Source: Medicago truncatula (Eukaryota > Streptophyta > Magnoliopsida > Fabales > Fabaceae). From it: a stretch of DNA of 64,000 bases. The notes beneath the pieces are model-generated. The model did not search any database. It saw nothing but the letters and a program-made list of their open reading frames with translations, and was not told the DNA's origin. Every line of letters starts with the position of its first letter. Position 1 is the stretch's first letter. A program made the position numbers and the translations under genes. Below are positions 34,796 through 45,500 of this stretch, one piece after another. Location: assembly GCF_003473485.1 (NCBI RefSeq), contig NC_053042.1, positions 29,995,262 to 30,059,261 of the forward strand, in the 5' to 3' direction.

Positions 34796-35880
34796 TCATC
34801 AAATCACATAAATCACTTAAATCATGGTTGTGAACGCCATTAAGAATAGCCAATTTCCAAGCATTTTTTTCCCTCACGACATATCCACGCACCTTGAACA
34901 AACACCCACATTTTCTTGATCCCGTTGCTTCATGCTTCACTTTTGTACTCGGTAATTTGTGCTTGCCGCTCCGTTCACAAACCAACTCCAACATAGTATT
35001 TCTACCTTCACAAGATCTTCTAATGATAACCGTAAATCCAGCCCTATTTACTTGTCGACGGACCCAACCGAGAAATTCCTCTTTATCTTTCTATGTATCT
35101 CGTGTCGAAAAGAAATGAGCCGTGTCCACTTCGTTGTCACGAAGTTTACACACATCGGAATTGACGCTTTAAACCTCTACTTTAACGGAAGCTTCAACCT
35201 TCACGGAAGCTTCGACCTTAATGGGATCTTCAACCTTAACGGAATCGACAACACTACGTTTTCGATCACCCGTATCATCATCTGCATTCTCAACCGTATC
35301 TATAAATAAACAACATATAATTTGTAAACTAAACATGTATCTAATATCATATAATAACATAAACAAACAAAAAAAAAAAACAAAAGGAAAAAAATAATTT
35401 GGGCAGTAGCCACTACCATTTGAAAATTTTATAAGTTAGCAGCGGCAGTTAACAGCCGCTCTCACCCATCGGTAGTTAACTACCGCTACAGCTCGTGATA
35501 GTACAAAAAAAAACCAGAAAAATCAATCAAATGTAATGGATTTTAACGTTGTAATACCTTTTTTTTTATGCATATTGTGTGTAGAAACGTCCTAGCAATC
35601 GATCAACAATGATTTGGAAGCAAGATTTTGACACAAAAATATTTGAAATTGAATTTTTTCAGGTATGGTAATGATGAGGTAAGGTGATGAGTGAATAGGA
35701 GAGGTAGAAGTTTTCTGGTTTTGGGAGGAAAAATCAACGGCAATTAACAACCGCTGATTCCCAACGGCAGTTAACTGTCGTCGCATCCTCCAACAGTTGT
35801 TAACTACCGTTGGAGACTTTTTAGTAAATTATTTATGTCAATTGAAAGTTTCATATGTCAAAAAAGCAATTTTCTACATT
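34796..35880 (-). mobile_element. MULE transposase (FAR1-like) 5' fragment, broken
   Basis: The minus strand reads 'DKEEFLGWVRRQVNRAGFTV' then 'MLELVCERSGKHK', 'HEATGSRKCGCLFKVRGY' and 'LAILNGVHNHDL', which is the FAR1-type zinc/WRKY-GCM1-like DNA-binding region of Mutator-like transposases. Upstream in the same frame lies an acidic stretch with four 'VKVE' repeats (about 35,180-35,240). Two in-frame stops (TAA after the VKVE repeats, TAG before KDKEEF) break it, and it ends where the LTR fossil begins. The leader side (35,400-35,810) has 'ggcagttaac' and 'gttaactaccg' in both orientations. The catalytic DDE part is absent. Confidence 0.75.
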
Positions 35881-35945
35881 TATTATATATGATTATTTAA
35901 GAAGTCTCTCTCATCGTGGTTTCTAAGAATGGATTAATAACTTTG

Positions 35946-36050
35946 GAGCAGTGATACAGATACAACCTAAGGTGGCATACACACATATACCACCACATAC
36001 AATTGTGACATTTGTCACGTGGTCCCCACATACAAAAAAACCAGCATTTT
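35946..36050. repeat. Dispersed repeat shared with 9,604-9,765
   Basis: 'gcagtgatacagatacaacc', 'accacatacaattgtgacat' and 'cacgtggtccccacatac' match the ABCB29 intron copy. It is followed by CT-rich DNA. Confidence 0.6.
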
Positions 36051-37134
36051 TGTCTTTCACTCTCTCTCTTCCGTCTCTTTCCTTCACCATCTCTTCTCCC
36101 TCTTTTCCTCACCACCGTCGGCCACAACCCCCACCCACCTCCCTCTTCCTTCCGATCTCTAAGCCACCGCAAACAACTCAGATATGATGTCCTCCCTTTT
36201 CTCTGGTCACACCAACCTCCGGCAATCCCTCATCGCCGCCACGTCATCCACCCTCGCAACCTCTACACACAGATCCCGTCGCCGCCGAGAACGGAAGATG
36301 ACCTGTGATGGTGGAACAAAGATTACGGCGACGATGATCAAACCTTGTTATTTCCTACAGTCATTCAAATTATCCAGCGGCCCTTGTTATTTCCTTTCCT
36401 TAATCCCAACATACACGGATGCGTATTCCTCCTCTTTTCTCTGCATTTTCTCTCTCTAACTTAGGAGACTTTCAACAGCAACATGTTCATCATTGTAGTT
36501 TCTAGGGTGGTGAGGAATTAACAGTTAAATTTTTAAGTCCAGAACAAAAATTGTGCCTAAAATTATATCAATTTGATTTTGTCAAATTGTATCAAATTTT
36601 CATCCCACTAATCGTTTCATATTTATTTATCCTTGTTAAGTTGGGTATATGCTGCAAAATGAGTGCCGAGATGCATCTTTTCACAATAATTTAAGATCTA
36701 AATTGTGTTTCTATCAGAAACAAAAAATTTAAGGAACATGGTGAAGGTGAACAGAGGAGATGAGGGGGAGAAGGTAAGTCGTGGAGAGAGAAACTCAACT
36801 TATTGTTTTTTTTTTTGTTTTGTTTTTATTATTGCTTTTATTGGACCAATAAAAATTTGCCAAATCAGAAGTGGTGGGAAGGGTGTATAAATAAAAGTGT
36901 GTCTATCTATACTTTCCCATAACTTTGAACCTGATTTAAATACATGCAAATTACAAAACAACGGCCCACGTCACACCTGATCAATCATCTGTATTATTAT
37001 ATGTTGCTTCTTTTGCTTTGACATTGCTTTCGTCTTCTTTTGACGAGCAAATAACAAAGAAACTTTTTTCTCTTTCTCTAGAAGAATAAAGATAGCTTTG
37101 GAATTTATCGAATCTTCATTCATTCTTTCCTTCA
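36051..37134. other. Intergenic; CT-rich, GC-richer block then AT-rich
   Basis: 36,050-36,320 is pyrimidine-rich and unusually GC-rich for the region, with overlapping short frames in all plus frames, none of which resembles a protein. The rest is the upstream region of the gene at 37,239. Confidence 0.5.
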
Positions 37135-37140
37135 TATAAA
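37135..37140 (+). promoter_or_regulatory. TATA box of the 37,239 gene
   Basis: TATAAA inside 'ttcatataaagac', about 100 bp before the ATG, followed by a CT-rich leader typical of plant genes. Confidence 0.6.
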
Positions 37141-37238
37141 GACAACTACACCAAACCCACTACCATAGCATAAACACTTACCAAACATTCAAACTTCAAA
37201 CACTATCTTTCCCTCTTTCTATTTTCAGCAACTACAAT

Positions 37239-38081
37239 ATGCCACAACTAGATTTCGAAACCCTAGTTTCCGCCTTATCCGGCGTCGCCAACGACAGCAA
37301 AGTCGCTTGCGAACCAACGGATGAAGCGGAAGACTCACCGCCGGAATCATTCTGGCTCTCTAACGACGCTGAATACGACTGGTGGGACAGAAACGCCGTC
37401 TACGAACGAAACGAATCAACAAAAGCAAGCTCAATTTCTATAAACCCTAACTCCGCCTCAAACTCTCAACGATTCTCCAAGAATTTGAAGAAATCCAAAG
37501 CCACAACAATCATCGGTTTACCGAAATCTCAGAAAGCTTCGTTCGCAGAAGCTAGAGGTTGCCGTCGTAATCATCATAAACCGGGAAACACTAGGTTGTT
37601 TCCGAAACGAAGCGCGTCGATCGGAGGAAAATCTGATTCTACTGTTTTTGAACCTTCTTCGCCGAAGGTTTCGTGTATAGGTAGAGTGAGATCGAAACGT
37701 GGACATAATCGAAGGTTGAGAACTCGTCAGAGATCGATTTCTTCCACTGCTACTGGCGTCTCCGCCGCCGGCGTTGTAAGACAGAAATCTTCACGTAGTA
37801 CTCAAAGAAAGAAGAAAACTGGTTTCATCGAAAGTGTTTGCTCGATTTTCAGGAGTCACCGGAGAGAGAAAACTGTTCAGAAATCGAATCCTCCGGTGGA
37901 AGATTCTTCAACGAAGAAGAAGAGAAACAATGGAAGAAAAACGCGGGAAGGAAGTACGGTGAGTAGAACGGTTGAAGATACGGTTCACAGTGAACCGGCC
38001 GGTTTGGGTTCGATGAACCGGTTTGCATCAGGGCGGCGGTCCGAGTCATGGGGAGTAGGTGAAATTGAAAACCACGTGTGA
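37239..38081 (+). CDS. Uncharacterised basic plant protein (ASG8-like family), intronless
   Basis: 280 residues from ATG at 37239, without introns. The N-terminus (about 1-70) is acidic with the conserved-looking block 'PPESFWLSNDAEYDWWDRNA' and 'VYERNESTK'. The middle and C-terminus are strongly basic: 'FPKRSASIGGKS', 'SPKVSCIGRVRSKRGHNRRL' and 'KKKTGFIESVCSIFRSHRRE', with several nuclear-localisation-like clusters and no membrane helix. I recognise the block order from a plant-only family that includes Arabidopsis At2g40475 (ASG8), whose biochemical role is not known to me; the name is from memory. Codon use is higher in GC than the flanks, as expected for a real gene. It has its own TATA box and a CT-rich leader. 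Confidence 0.88.
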   Translation: MPQLDFETLVSALSGVANDSKVACEPTDEAEDSPPESFWLSNDAEYDWWDRNAVYERNESTKASSISINPNSASNSQRFSKNLKKSKATTIIGLPKSQKASFAEARGCRRNHHKPGNTRLFPKRSASIGGKSDSTVFEPSSPKVSCIGRVRSKRGHNRRLRTRQRSISSTATGVSAAGVVRQKSSRSTQRKKKTGFIESVCSIFRSHRREKTVQKSNPPVEDSSTKKKRNNGRKTREGSTVSRTVEDTVHSEPAGLGSMNRFASGRRSESWGVGEIENHV

Positions 38082-38343
38082 ATTCGGTGGCAGCCACGTG
38101 TGGGGTCCAATTTCAGCGTGTGTTCGTTGGGCTCGAAGTTTTGAATAGGTTGTTAGGATGGTGACGTGGCACGTAGAATAACTGTTTGTAACTGTTTTTC
38201 GTTACTACTTGCTTTGAAGCGTGTTTGAATTTGCTGTTTTTGGTTTTTGAACTTATCTGTTTTAGCAGTAAACGACGGCGTTTTTGTAAATATGATTTGT
38301 GTGCTTTTTTTCTGCTGTAAGGAGTAAGCAGCTGTATATTTTT

Positions 38344-38759
38344 GGTCAAATTCATCTAAATTCCTTTAAGTTTTTCATTTTTTTCAAAGTCGTCATTTAA
38401 GTTTCAAAAGTCACAAACAAGTCCTTTAAATTTCAAAAGTCTCAAACAAGTCATTTTAGTTTTTGAATCGTTTCAAACAAGTCCTTTTAGAGGATGATGG
38501 TGATGATTTAGATGATAACAACAAAGATCATTATCCACCATTTGTCATGCCTAAAAAGATGACTAATTTTAAGTGGGTGTTAGGAGCCGGATTTGATACC
38601 AAAAATGAGTTCAAGGAAACAATTACCAACTATGATATCTACAATATGACTTGTTTGAAACGATTCAAAAACTAAAAGGATTTCTTTGAGACTTTTGAAA
38701 CTTAAAGGACGACTTTGAGAAAAATGAAAAATTTAAAGGACCTTTAAATACATTTGACC
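38344..38759. mobile_element. Mutator-like deletion derivative carrying a MuDR N-terminal fragment
   Basis: Inverted ends of about 70-110 bp start GGTCAAATTCATCTAAAT and GGTCAAATGTATTTAAAG (right end, inverted). A perfect 9-bp duplication TATATTTTT lies on both sides (38335-38343, 38760-38768). Between the ends, plus strand, is 'DHYPPFVMPKKMTNFKWVLG' and 'AGFDTKNEFKETITNY', which looks like the start of the MuDR-type transposase DNA-binding domain. So this is an autonomous MULE that lost nearly everything between its ends. One frame of 70 codons (38,463-38,675) runs through both. Confidence 0.85.
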
Positions 38760-38768
38760 TATATTTTT

Positions 38769-39457
38769 CTATGAGCATCTTCTAGTTTAAATCGAGTTAC
38801 AATTGTTTTGGTTAAGAAAGTTAAATATAATCAATTTATCACGTACCCTCACATAAATCATAGAAGTATAAAAATGAAAAGAATTAAAATAATAAAGATT
38901 TTTAAAAATGGTTACCCATGAGTATAGTGTGAGTTAATCTTGTCATCCATAATGTCAAGTGATAGCATGTATACTATCGCTAAAAAAAAGTATGTATGTA
39001 TATATCTCTCAATTATTTGTAAAAAAAAAACAAAATCTCTAAATTAGTAATGCATTAATCTTGGTGATAAGATTTAATATTCTTGTATTATCATCTTTGT
39101 ATTTGAATAATGAGCCACTAGTTAAGCTAGTGAAGCAACAGTTGGTTTTACTTCATTCATGGAGTTGTTTTAGTGGTGTAGGTCCGAGACATTGAGACTT
39201 AGGAGTTAGAAGTTAGGAGTGTGCTATTCACTTAGGAGTTAGGAATGTGCTACCTTTTAGGTCTTAGGTTTAATTTCTTCCATATGTTAGGTGTTGAAGT
39301 TTAGCCATTTCTTCGATTAAAATATCTAATAGTGAACGATGGAATTGACCCCATAAATTTGTTGATCATTGAGGTGAATACCAAATTTAAAAATAAATAA
39401 ACATCTATAGTCTTACATAATTGTAATCATTTTACTATAGATGATTATTTTATTTTA
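38769..39457. other. Intergenic
   Basis: AT-rich. 'ttaggagttagaagttagga' phrases repeat at 39,190-39,250. No gene. Confidence 0.45.
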
Positions 39458-39604
39458 CTCCCTCCGGTCTTATTTATAAGTGAAATTTGACTTTTTAGAT
39501 TCATTGAGTAATTGATGTATCTTATCTAGAATATAGACCAAATACATTATTTATGCAATGAATCAAAAAAGTAAAATGTTTCTTATAAATAAGACCGGAG
39601 AGAG
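39458..39604. mobile_element. Stowaway-like MITE
   Basis: TA-flanked 147-bp foldback, ends CTCCCTCCGGTCTTATTTAT and the inverse of CTCTCTCCGGTCTTATTTAT. The arms pair throughout. Confidence 0.88.
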
Positions 39605-39719
39605 TATTTTATTTAGATTCATGTGTTGCATAGATTAATGTAACATCTGAATATTTTATATTTTGAATTATCTATATTTTAATTCAGCTCTATCTCACTT
39701 GAAAGATAATTTTATATTT

Positions 39720-39788
39720 TTATCTCAAATCAATTTAAAATATATCAAAGTGAGTCTTTTTTGTTTATACTTTGAGATGGAGGGAGTA
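39720..39788. mobile_element. Partial MITE, right end only
   Basis: It ends 'tactttgagatggagggag'-TA, the inverse of a Stowaway-type end. No matching left end is seen. Confidence 0.5.
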
Positions 39789-41915
39789 CGAGGGATATGT
39801 AGTATCATTAAAAGCATTTTGATAAAGACTAATTACTGAGTGCTTTGACCTTAATCATAGAAAACTGTCCGCGTAGAACATTATTACAATAGAGAACTCT
39901 CAAATTTCTGGTGCTTCAATACTTTCATAGTCTAGAGAATAATATACTACTACATCTAGGGCAAAACGAGAATATTTTGCTTTCCTAAAGTTTATCAACG
40001 ATATTTTAGTTCATGGTATTTGAACCCCTTGCCTCTATGTGTGGTAGTTGTACATCTCAATTTTGCAACCATTCAATGGCTGAAGAGGCCTTGCATTGTG
40101 CTGAAACTCTACACCTAGTGGTACCTTTAGAAGCTCAAGTTGTTTCTTGGAGAGTGTCCGAACCTGCATTTTCAATAGGTAAGAAATTACACATGTATAA
40201 AATGAGACAATAAGCTGCGACGCTAAACTTTTTAGATGGTAAAATCAATCATCATAAAAATTAATTTCATATAATCAATTCAATTTTATTTTTTTGGTGA
40301 ACAAAGAGGGCCGATCAATTCAATTTCTATCACAACATAACTAAATACACGTACCTTGCCAATGACATTCCAAATGACACCTTCTTTGCATGGAGGAGTA
40401 GTGAGAGAGCCAACATATCTATAATATCTATAGATCTTTTTATTTAATTCATTTACATCAAAGGTGCCAAGAGCAATGTTAGCATTTTTATTGCCTGCAT
40501 GGTTCTCATTGACTAGCTTATAGAACTTGTCTTCAATCTGCATCCAAGAACCACATGTAATTGGAAGCTATACTACTATCTACTTATGTTATTTATGTGC
40601 TATTAACATTCCAAATGATAAACCCTATATACTTTATATTATATGAGTCACATAATAATAGTGAATGTGATTTTAACTCTACCTTGGAGATTAGAGGATC
40701 AGGAACACCCAATCTATAGAGCTGTGCCACAACTGCTATGTTATTGTTATCTTCTGTGAAGTGAACTAAGTGGAGCTCGGCGTTATGTCTGGATGTCAGA
40801 ATAATTTGTACAAAGATTAGAGTCCAAATCAGTCCTCCCAAAAAAGTTAGAAAACTATATAGTTGCTACAACACACTCAAATGTCCCTAAAAATTTATTG
40901 TAAAGTGACTAATGTGACTTAATTTTTAATTTTTTTAAAAAAATATAATGTGACTTTAATTTAAGATTCATAAAGATGAAATTGATATTTTTTTTTCAGA
41001 GGCTAAATATATCTCTATATTTGTTGTCAAATTCTAGTTTGGTTAAATACTATTTATTTTTAACTTTAGTAAAATAAAATAGTTTATATATTCTGTTGAA
41101 TTACCGTATCATTTTTCTAAACTACAATAGAATCTAACATTCTTTTATAAAAAATATGCTTGTTTAAATATAAAATTACGAGTTTCACAATAATCAAAAG
41201 GTAATATGTCCCTATTTCTGTTTTAAAAAAAATGCTTGTTTATTTAATCATAAAAATGCTTGCACCCTCTTTCTGATATACCACGGGCCAAACATTATAT
41301 CCCATAGTAAGCAGCTCTATTTTATTCAATTTGTTATTAGACAACTTTTGGTATAGAAGTAATTTCTACTACAATTTATTTATTTTAAGGAATCTCTAAA
41401 AATAAAATAAATACATCCAACTTTCTTTTTTATGACTCTTGAAATCACTTTTAAATGTTTGTTTTTAATTTTTTAAAGAAAAAATTGAAAATAAAACCCA
41501 ATTTTAAACGGGTTCACATTGTGTAACCAAAAAAAACGGGTTCACATTAAAATCTAAATGAAATATCAAAACATTCCCAACCACTTATTAGTAGATGTAT
41601 TTAATGTTTGACAATTTTCTATCAAAGAATATTTTTAAAAATATTAAAAAATTACAAGTATTAATGATTGTATTGGTTTTGAATGTTTTAACTATTTTTT
41701 TGAACAAAAACCGAACTGTAAGATGAACTAAAAAGGTAATAAAAGTCGCAATTATTGTCTTAATTGTAGTTTTATATTGTCTTAATTGTAGTTTTATATT
41801 ATTTTTTTTGGTTACAAATTGTAGTTTTATATGAAACTTTGTTTGCTCACTTAAAAGTCACAATTATTTCTTATAATAATCAAACAAAGCTGTCAAAATG
41901 GAGTAATAATATTAA

Positions 41916-42415
41916 GGGTTAAATATGTTTTTGGTCCCTATAAATATGTCAACTTTTTGTTTTAGTCCCTCTAAAATTTTCCTTCAACTTTTAGTCCCTA
42001 TAAAATTTTCAATCACTACTTTTGGTCCCTATTTATAATTTAATTTTTGTATTTTTTAATAAAATTGTGCAGAAATGTGTCAAATATTCTAAAAACAATT
42101 CCTAAAAAAAATTAGATTTTTTTAACAAAACACAAATTAAATATGAATTTTTAACCATAAACAATATAAAAATTCATATTAAATTCATGTTTTGTTAAAA
42201 AATTCTGAATTTTTTTTGGAGTGATTCTTATAATATTTTGAATTTTTCTGGAAAATTTTATTAAATAATATGAATTCTACATATGAGTTTACTTTAAAAG
42301 AGGGACCAAAAGTGAAGATTGAAAACTTTATAGGGACTAAAAGTTGAAGGAAAATTTTAAAGGGACTAAAACGAAAAGTTGACATATTTATAGGGACCAA
42401 AAACATATTTAACCC
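41916..42415. mobile_element. Mutator-like MITE private to carbonic anhydrase copy 1
   Basis: 500 bp, ends GGGTTAAATATGTTTTTGGT and its inverse, with arms of about 150-200 bp built on 'ggtccctataaa'. Perfect 9-bp duplication TAATATTAA (41907-41915, 42416-42424). The matching spot in copy 2 (about 61,690) is empty. Confidence 0.92.
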
Positions 42416-42765
42416 TAATATTAATAATCAAACCAAAGTAATTAAGAAAACTATAATTTAAATCAGAGAGGGTTTCATCAATGTTGTTTTAACTTGTTTT
42501 TATTATGTACAAAATAAAAGGCATCACCCTTGATTGGGTGGAATGCATTGGAAGAGAAGAAGAGAGAGGGAACTTACAAACGACCATGAGCCCTGTGCTC
42601 TGCAGGTGCATGCCAATGAAGTTGTTTCAATGAATAATTCATTCCATTTATATTAATATCTCCCACTTTTCCTTCAAAATGCACCTATAAATACCAAACT
42701 CAACCATATTAGTTAGTTAATATCAGAATTTTCCTTTGACAAAACCTTTACACTTAGACCTTGCT

Positions 42766-42806
42766 AATAATAATAATAACAACAACAATAATAATAATAG
42801 TAATAT
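42766..42806. repeat. (AAT/AAC)n microsatellite
   Basis: 'taataataataataacaaca' followed by more AAT units, in intron 2 of the truncated carbonic anhydrase copy. A shorter AAT run stands at the same place in copy 2 (62,305-62,326). Confidence 0.85.
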
Positions 42807-43104
42807 ACATCAGACAACAATTATCGTATCAAACATCAAACACGTTTTCATATGAAGTGTCGGTGTTACATGGTTAATCAGGTAGCCATAATTTTTCTTT
42901 GGAAGGAAAAGTCTTTTTAATTCAAGTTAATTTTTATTTTTTAACTGATTTGTTAGTTGATGAAAATACATACCCCAATACTGTATTGGTGATTAACAAG
43001 TGTGGCATTTGTAGGAAGGTAGTTTCTGTCTAAGGATTTCATATCCTGGTTCATGACAACATCTGTTATTACAAGATCCACTGGACTCTATGCTTTCCCA
43101 TTTT

Positions 43105-43729
43105 GAAGGGCTGTGGCCAACAATGAAGACCGACTCGTGATGATTACGAAAGGCTTAAGAATGGTTCGAAAAATGACCCCTCTCCAACTGATCTCTAGCT
43201 AGCAAATCCAGCTCTGCCAGAGGAGTCAAGGGTGCAGCCGATGTCCGGCCACATCTGTCGCCCAGAACACTTCCTCTTCCATTCAGACCTGCTAATTTTC
43301 TTAAATCTTTTTTATTAAGTTCCCATTTAACAAAAATTTCCTAAATATTATGTAGTTGTAATATATTTGCCAGAAAGATACAATATAATCATTTATGATT
43401 AAAGAATTTTAGTTAATTTTATATACGATGATGGTTAGTGGTTAGTGCTTAATGCCAAGCCTAGGTAAGCCTACTGTATAGGAACTCATTATATTATAAT
43501 GAGTTTTCAAAATGGTTTTATTCTTGTTAATTTTTTTTTTCTTTATATGCTTTCATTTATACAGACAACATTGTTATTTAGACTCTATCTTTTTAACTCA
43601 TTGTGAATCTTCAAAGTTATCAAATGCAAACAGAATTTCCTGATTTTGCATGGTTGAGCATGAGATATATCCTTTAAATAGGCTTAATCTCTCTATCTAT
43701 TATTAGCGCAGCGTAAGGTTTCTTGTAGT
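43105..43729. other. Unidentified sequence at the break of carbonic anhydrase copy 1
   Basis: 43,105-43,290 is less AT-rich than its surroundings ('gtggccaacaatgaagaccg', 'cagccgatgtccggccacat') and has no counterpart in copy 2. No protein is recognised in any frame. The rest is AT-rich. Confidence 0.5.
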
Positions 43730-44170
43730 GCAAGCAAAACTGAATTAGGGTTTCAATGGAGAAGATGAAGTTGGTTATGGAGGTTGAAGTTTGTTGGAGA
43801 GAGAGAGAGAGATAGAATATTGAATTGAAAATTTTATTCACACTAATGATTGTGTTACAAGCAAGAGACTTATAGAGTAAGTCTCTTGTAACTAACTAAA
43901 TGAAGTTTATCCAAAATAACAAACTAAACTCTTCTTAAGTGTTTGTTAAGCATGATTATGGATTAAAACACGCAAACTAATATACCCCTCTTAATCCATA
44001 ATCCTAACATTCTATGAGACCTAACTTGTCCCTCAAGCAAGTGAACCTATCAATCTTCAAAGCTTTTGTGAAACCTTTTGTGACTTGTTCTCTGCTGATA
44101 AAGTGAAATCTGGTTTCTATATGCTTGCTCCCGCCATGTTCCCCATTTCCTAAATCCTAACCAGAGCATC
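43730..44170 (-). mobile_element. LTR retrotransposon fossil (Ty1/Copia), 3' end
   Basis: On the minus strand the end of a Copia RNase H region is seen ('KGFTKALKIDRFTCLRDKLG'), followed by an LTR starting TGTTAGGATTATGGATTAAG and running to about 43,740. Broken and partial; the rest of the element is not present. A GA run lies at 43,795-43,812 in the LTR edge. Confidence 0.7.
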
Positions 44171-44879
44171 CTTCAGACGTGTGTACTGCATCTGTAGTCT
44201 CTTTAATTTTGTTAGACATGATGCTACCATTTGGATCCTTTTAATGCAATTATGTTAGGATTTAGGAATATACCTATTATTTGGAAGTTCATGAAAGAGA
44301 AGCTTGCGGGATCTTTACTTCCTTGCATTGGTGTACTAACAAAGGCTTAGAACATGTCCTTATTGAACTTGACACGAAGGATACATGCAAATAGTAGAAC
44401 AACCAGAACAAACAACAAAAAAGGGCATGCAGCAGACGGGGAAGGAAGAAATTGGATGGTGAGGCTGATTGAAGAAGTGAGGCCAAAGAAGGAAGAAGGA
44501 AATCGGAAAATCAATTTAGGCAAATAATGGACCATGTAGACAATGTCATGTAAGTTCCACATCATTAATGAGCACACCATGTCTTTTAAAGAGAAGGGGG
44601 ACCAAATATATTAGTTGACTTTCAAAATAGTGGGATCAAAAAACCCATTTTAGAAAATGGGGTATCAAAAATTAACAAATTAGAAAATAGGGGGATCAAA
44701 ATTGCATTTAAGCCAATAAAATATTATAGAAATTTACGGTGAGAGAATGATGCCCCATTTCAAAACAGAAAATACCTTAAGCTAAAAGAACATTAGACCT
44801 TAAATTTAAGATATGACTTTTTACAACTAAACCGACCCTTAGAGTTTGTCATGGTTAATTTCTAAACTTTGTGATATCA
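44171..44879. other. Intergenic with the right end of a Mutator-like MITE
   Basis: 44,590-44,714 has 'gggggatcaaaattgcattt' and 'aagcc', the inverse of a MULE-type end as at 32,552; no left end is found. The overlapping minus-strand frames at 44,289-44,580 are not gene-like. Confidence 0.45.
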
Positions 44880-45200
44880 TGTTTAGAGGAAGAGAAGCTA
44901 TCCACTCCCCTTTAAGCATCCAACTCAAAGTCTATAGGTCCTAAACTTGGGTCATTAACCCATTGATAAGCAGTTAAAATTGCTTCACCAACTTGTACCT
45001 CACATATTGGTGCCCGTCTCATCCCTTATACAAATTTTCATCCCAACTTTAATGATTTGTTTTGAAAAGGACGCGTCAATGTTACATTTAAATTTACCAA
45101 CATTAGATTTAGATCACTTGTTGTTACCTACATGCCTTTATGAGATGCATGTCTAACTTCTTACAAATCTGTCTGCCTTTCAATCTTGCAGCATAGTCTT
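44880..45200 (-). mobile_element. L1-type LINE RNase H-region remnant
   Basis: The minus strand reads 'MRRAPICEVQVGEAILTAYQ' and 'DPSLGPIDFELDA', the middle of the RNase H-like domain in plant L1 ORF2 ('CEVHVGEA', 'MDFELDSK' in relatives). Short and decayed. Confidence 0.65.
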
Positions 45201-45349
45201 AGCACGAGAGAAATATTATTTGTTGGTTTTGTTTTTAGAATTGTTGATATGTGATATGTCATAAACTTGCACATAGGATTAACTTTTTGAGGAGTATTGA
45301 GAGGTCTTGCAACAAATATTCATATGTATTTCTTTATTTGTAGATCACT

Positions 45350-45500
45350 TGTTATTTTTTTTTGTTACACATGTCATTTTTATATATAAAGGATTAATTA
45401 CATCAATACGACATAAAACTCACACATACAAAAGTGTGATCCAAAGTCTAACACAGAACACCAATATCCAATCTAACAATTTTGGTATTTTACGGTTGAT
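45350..45500 (-). repeat. SINE, minus strand
   Basis: T-run at 45,355-45,363, then 'gttacacatgtc', 'ataaaactcacacatacaaa' and 'agtgtgatccaaagtctaac', as the reverse complement of the SINE tail and box region. Confidence 0.5.

Larger units (their letters stand above)
39891..43104. repeat. Segmental duplication, copy 1 (partner 58,833-62,600)
   Basis: From 'agagaactct' at 39891 to 'tttcccattt' near 43104 this block matches 58,833 onward in exons, introns and 3' flank, in the same orientation. Copy 1 lacks a 197-bp element and a 273-bp MITE present in copy 2 and has a 500-bp element that copy 2 lacks. It ends abruptly inside exon 2. Confidence 0.9.
40035..43104 (-). pseudogene. Alpha-carbonic anhydrase, 5'-truncated copy
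   Basis: Remaining exons are 43104-42974 (3' part of exon 2), 42684-42578, 40788-40683, 40537-40355 and 40163-40035, all with splice sites matching the full gene at 58,990-62,950. The signal-peptide exon and the first part of exon 2 are missing, and a CAG codon of exon 2 is now TAG (near 43,089). Zinc-ligand residues are kept, and only about four residues differ in exons 4-6 (for example HNAEL for HDAEL, NGCKIE for NGRKIE), so it died recently. Translation from an internal ATG would lack the signal peptide and an edge of the fold, so no active enzyme is expected. Sequence right of the break is foreign to the gene. Confidence 0.9.

Noticed and set aside
36012-36308. Overlapping Pro/Ser-rich frames in the CT-rich block
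   Set aside because: All plus frames are open because the sequence is pyrimidine-rich. There is no domain, and the block follows a dispersed repeat.
44289-44580. Two overlapping minus-strand frames, Leu/Phe/Ser-rich
   Set aside because: Antisense of a purine-rich stretch, with no domain and no conservation sign.
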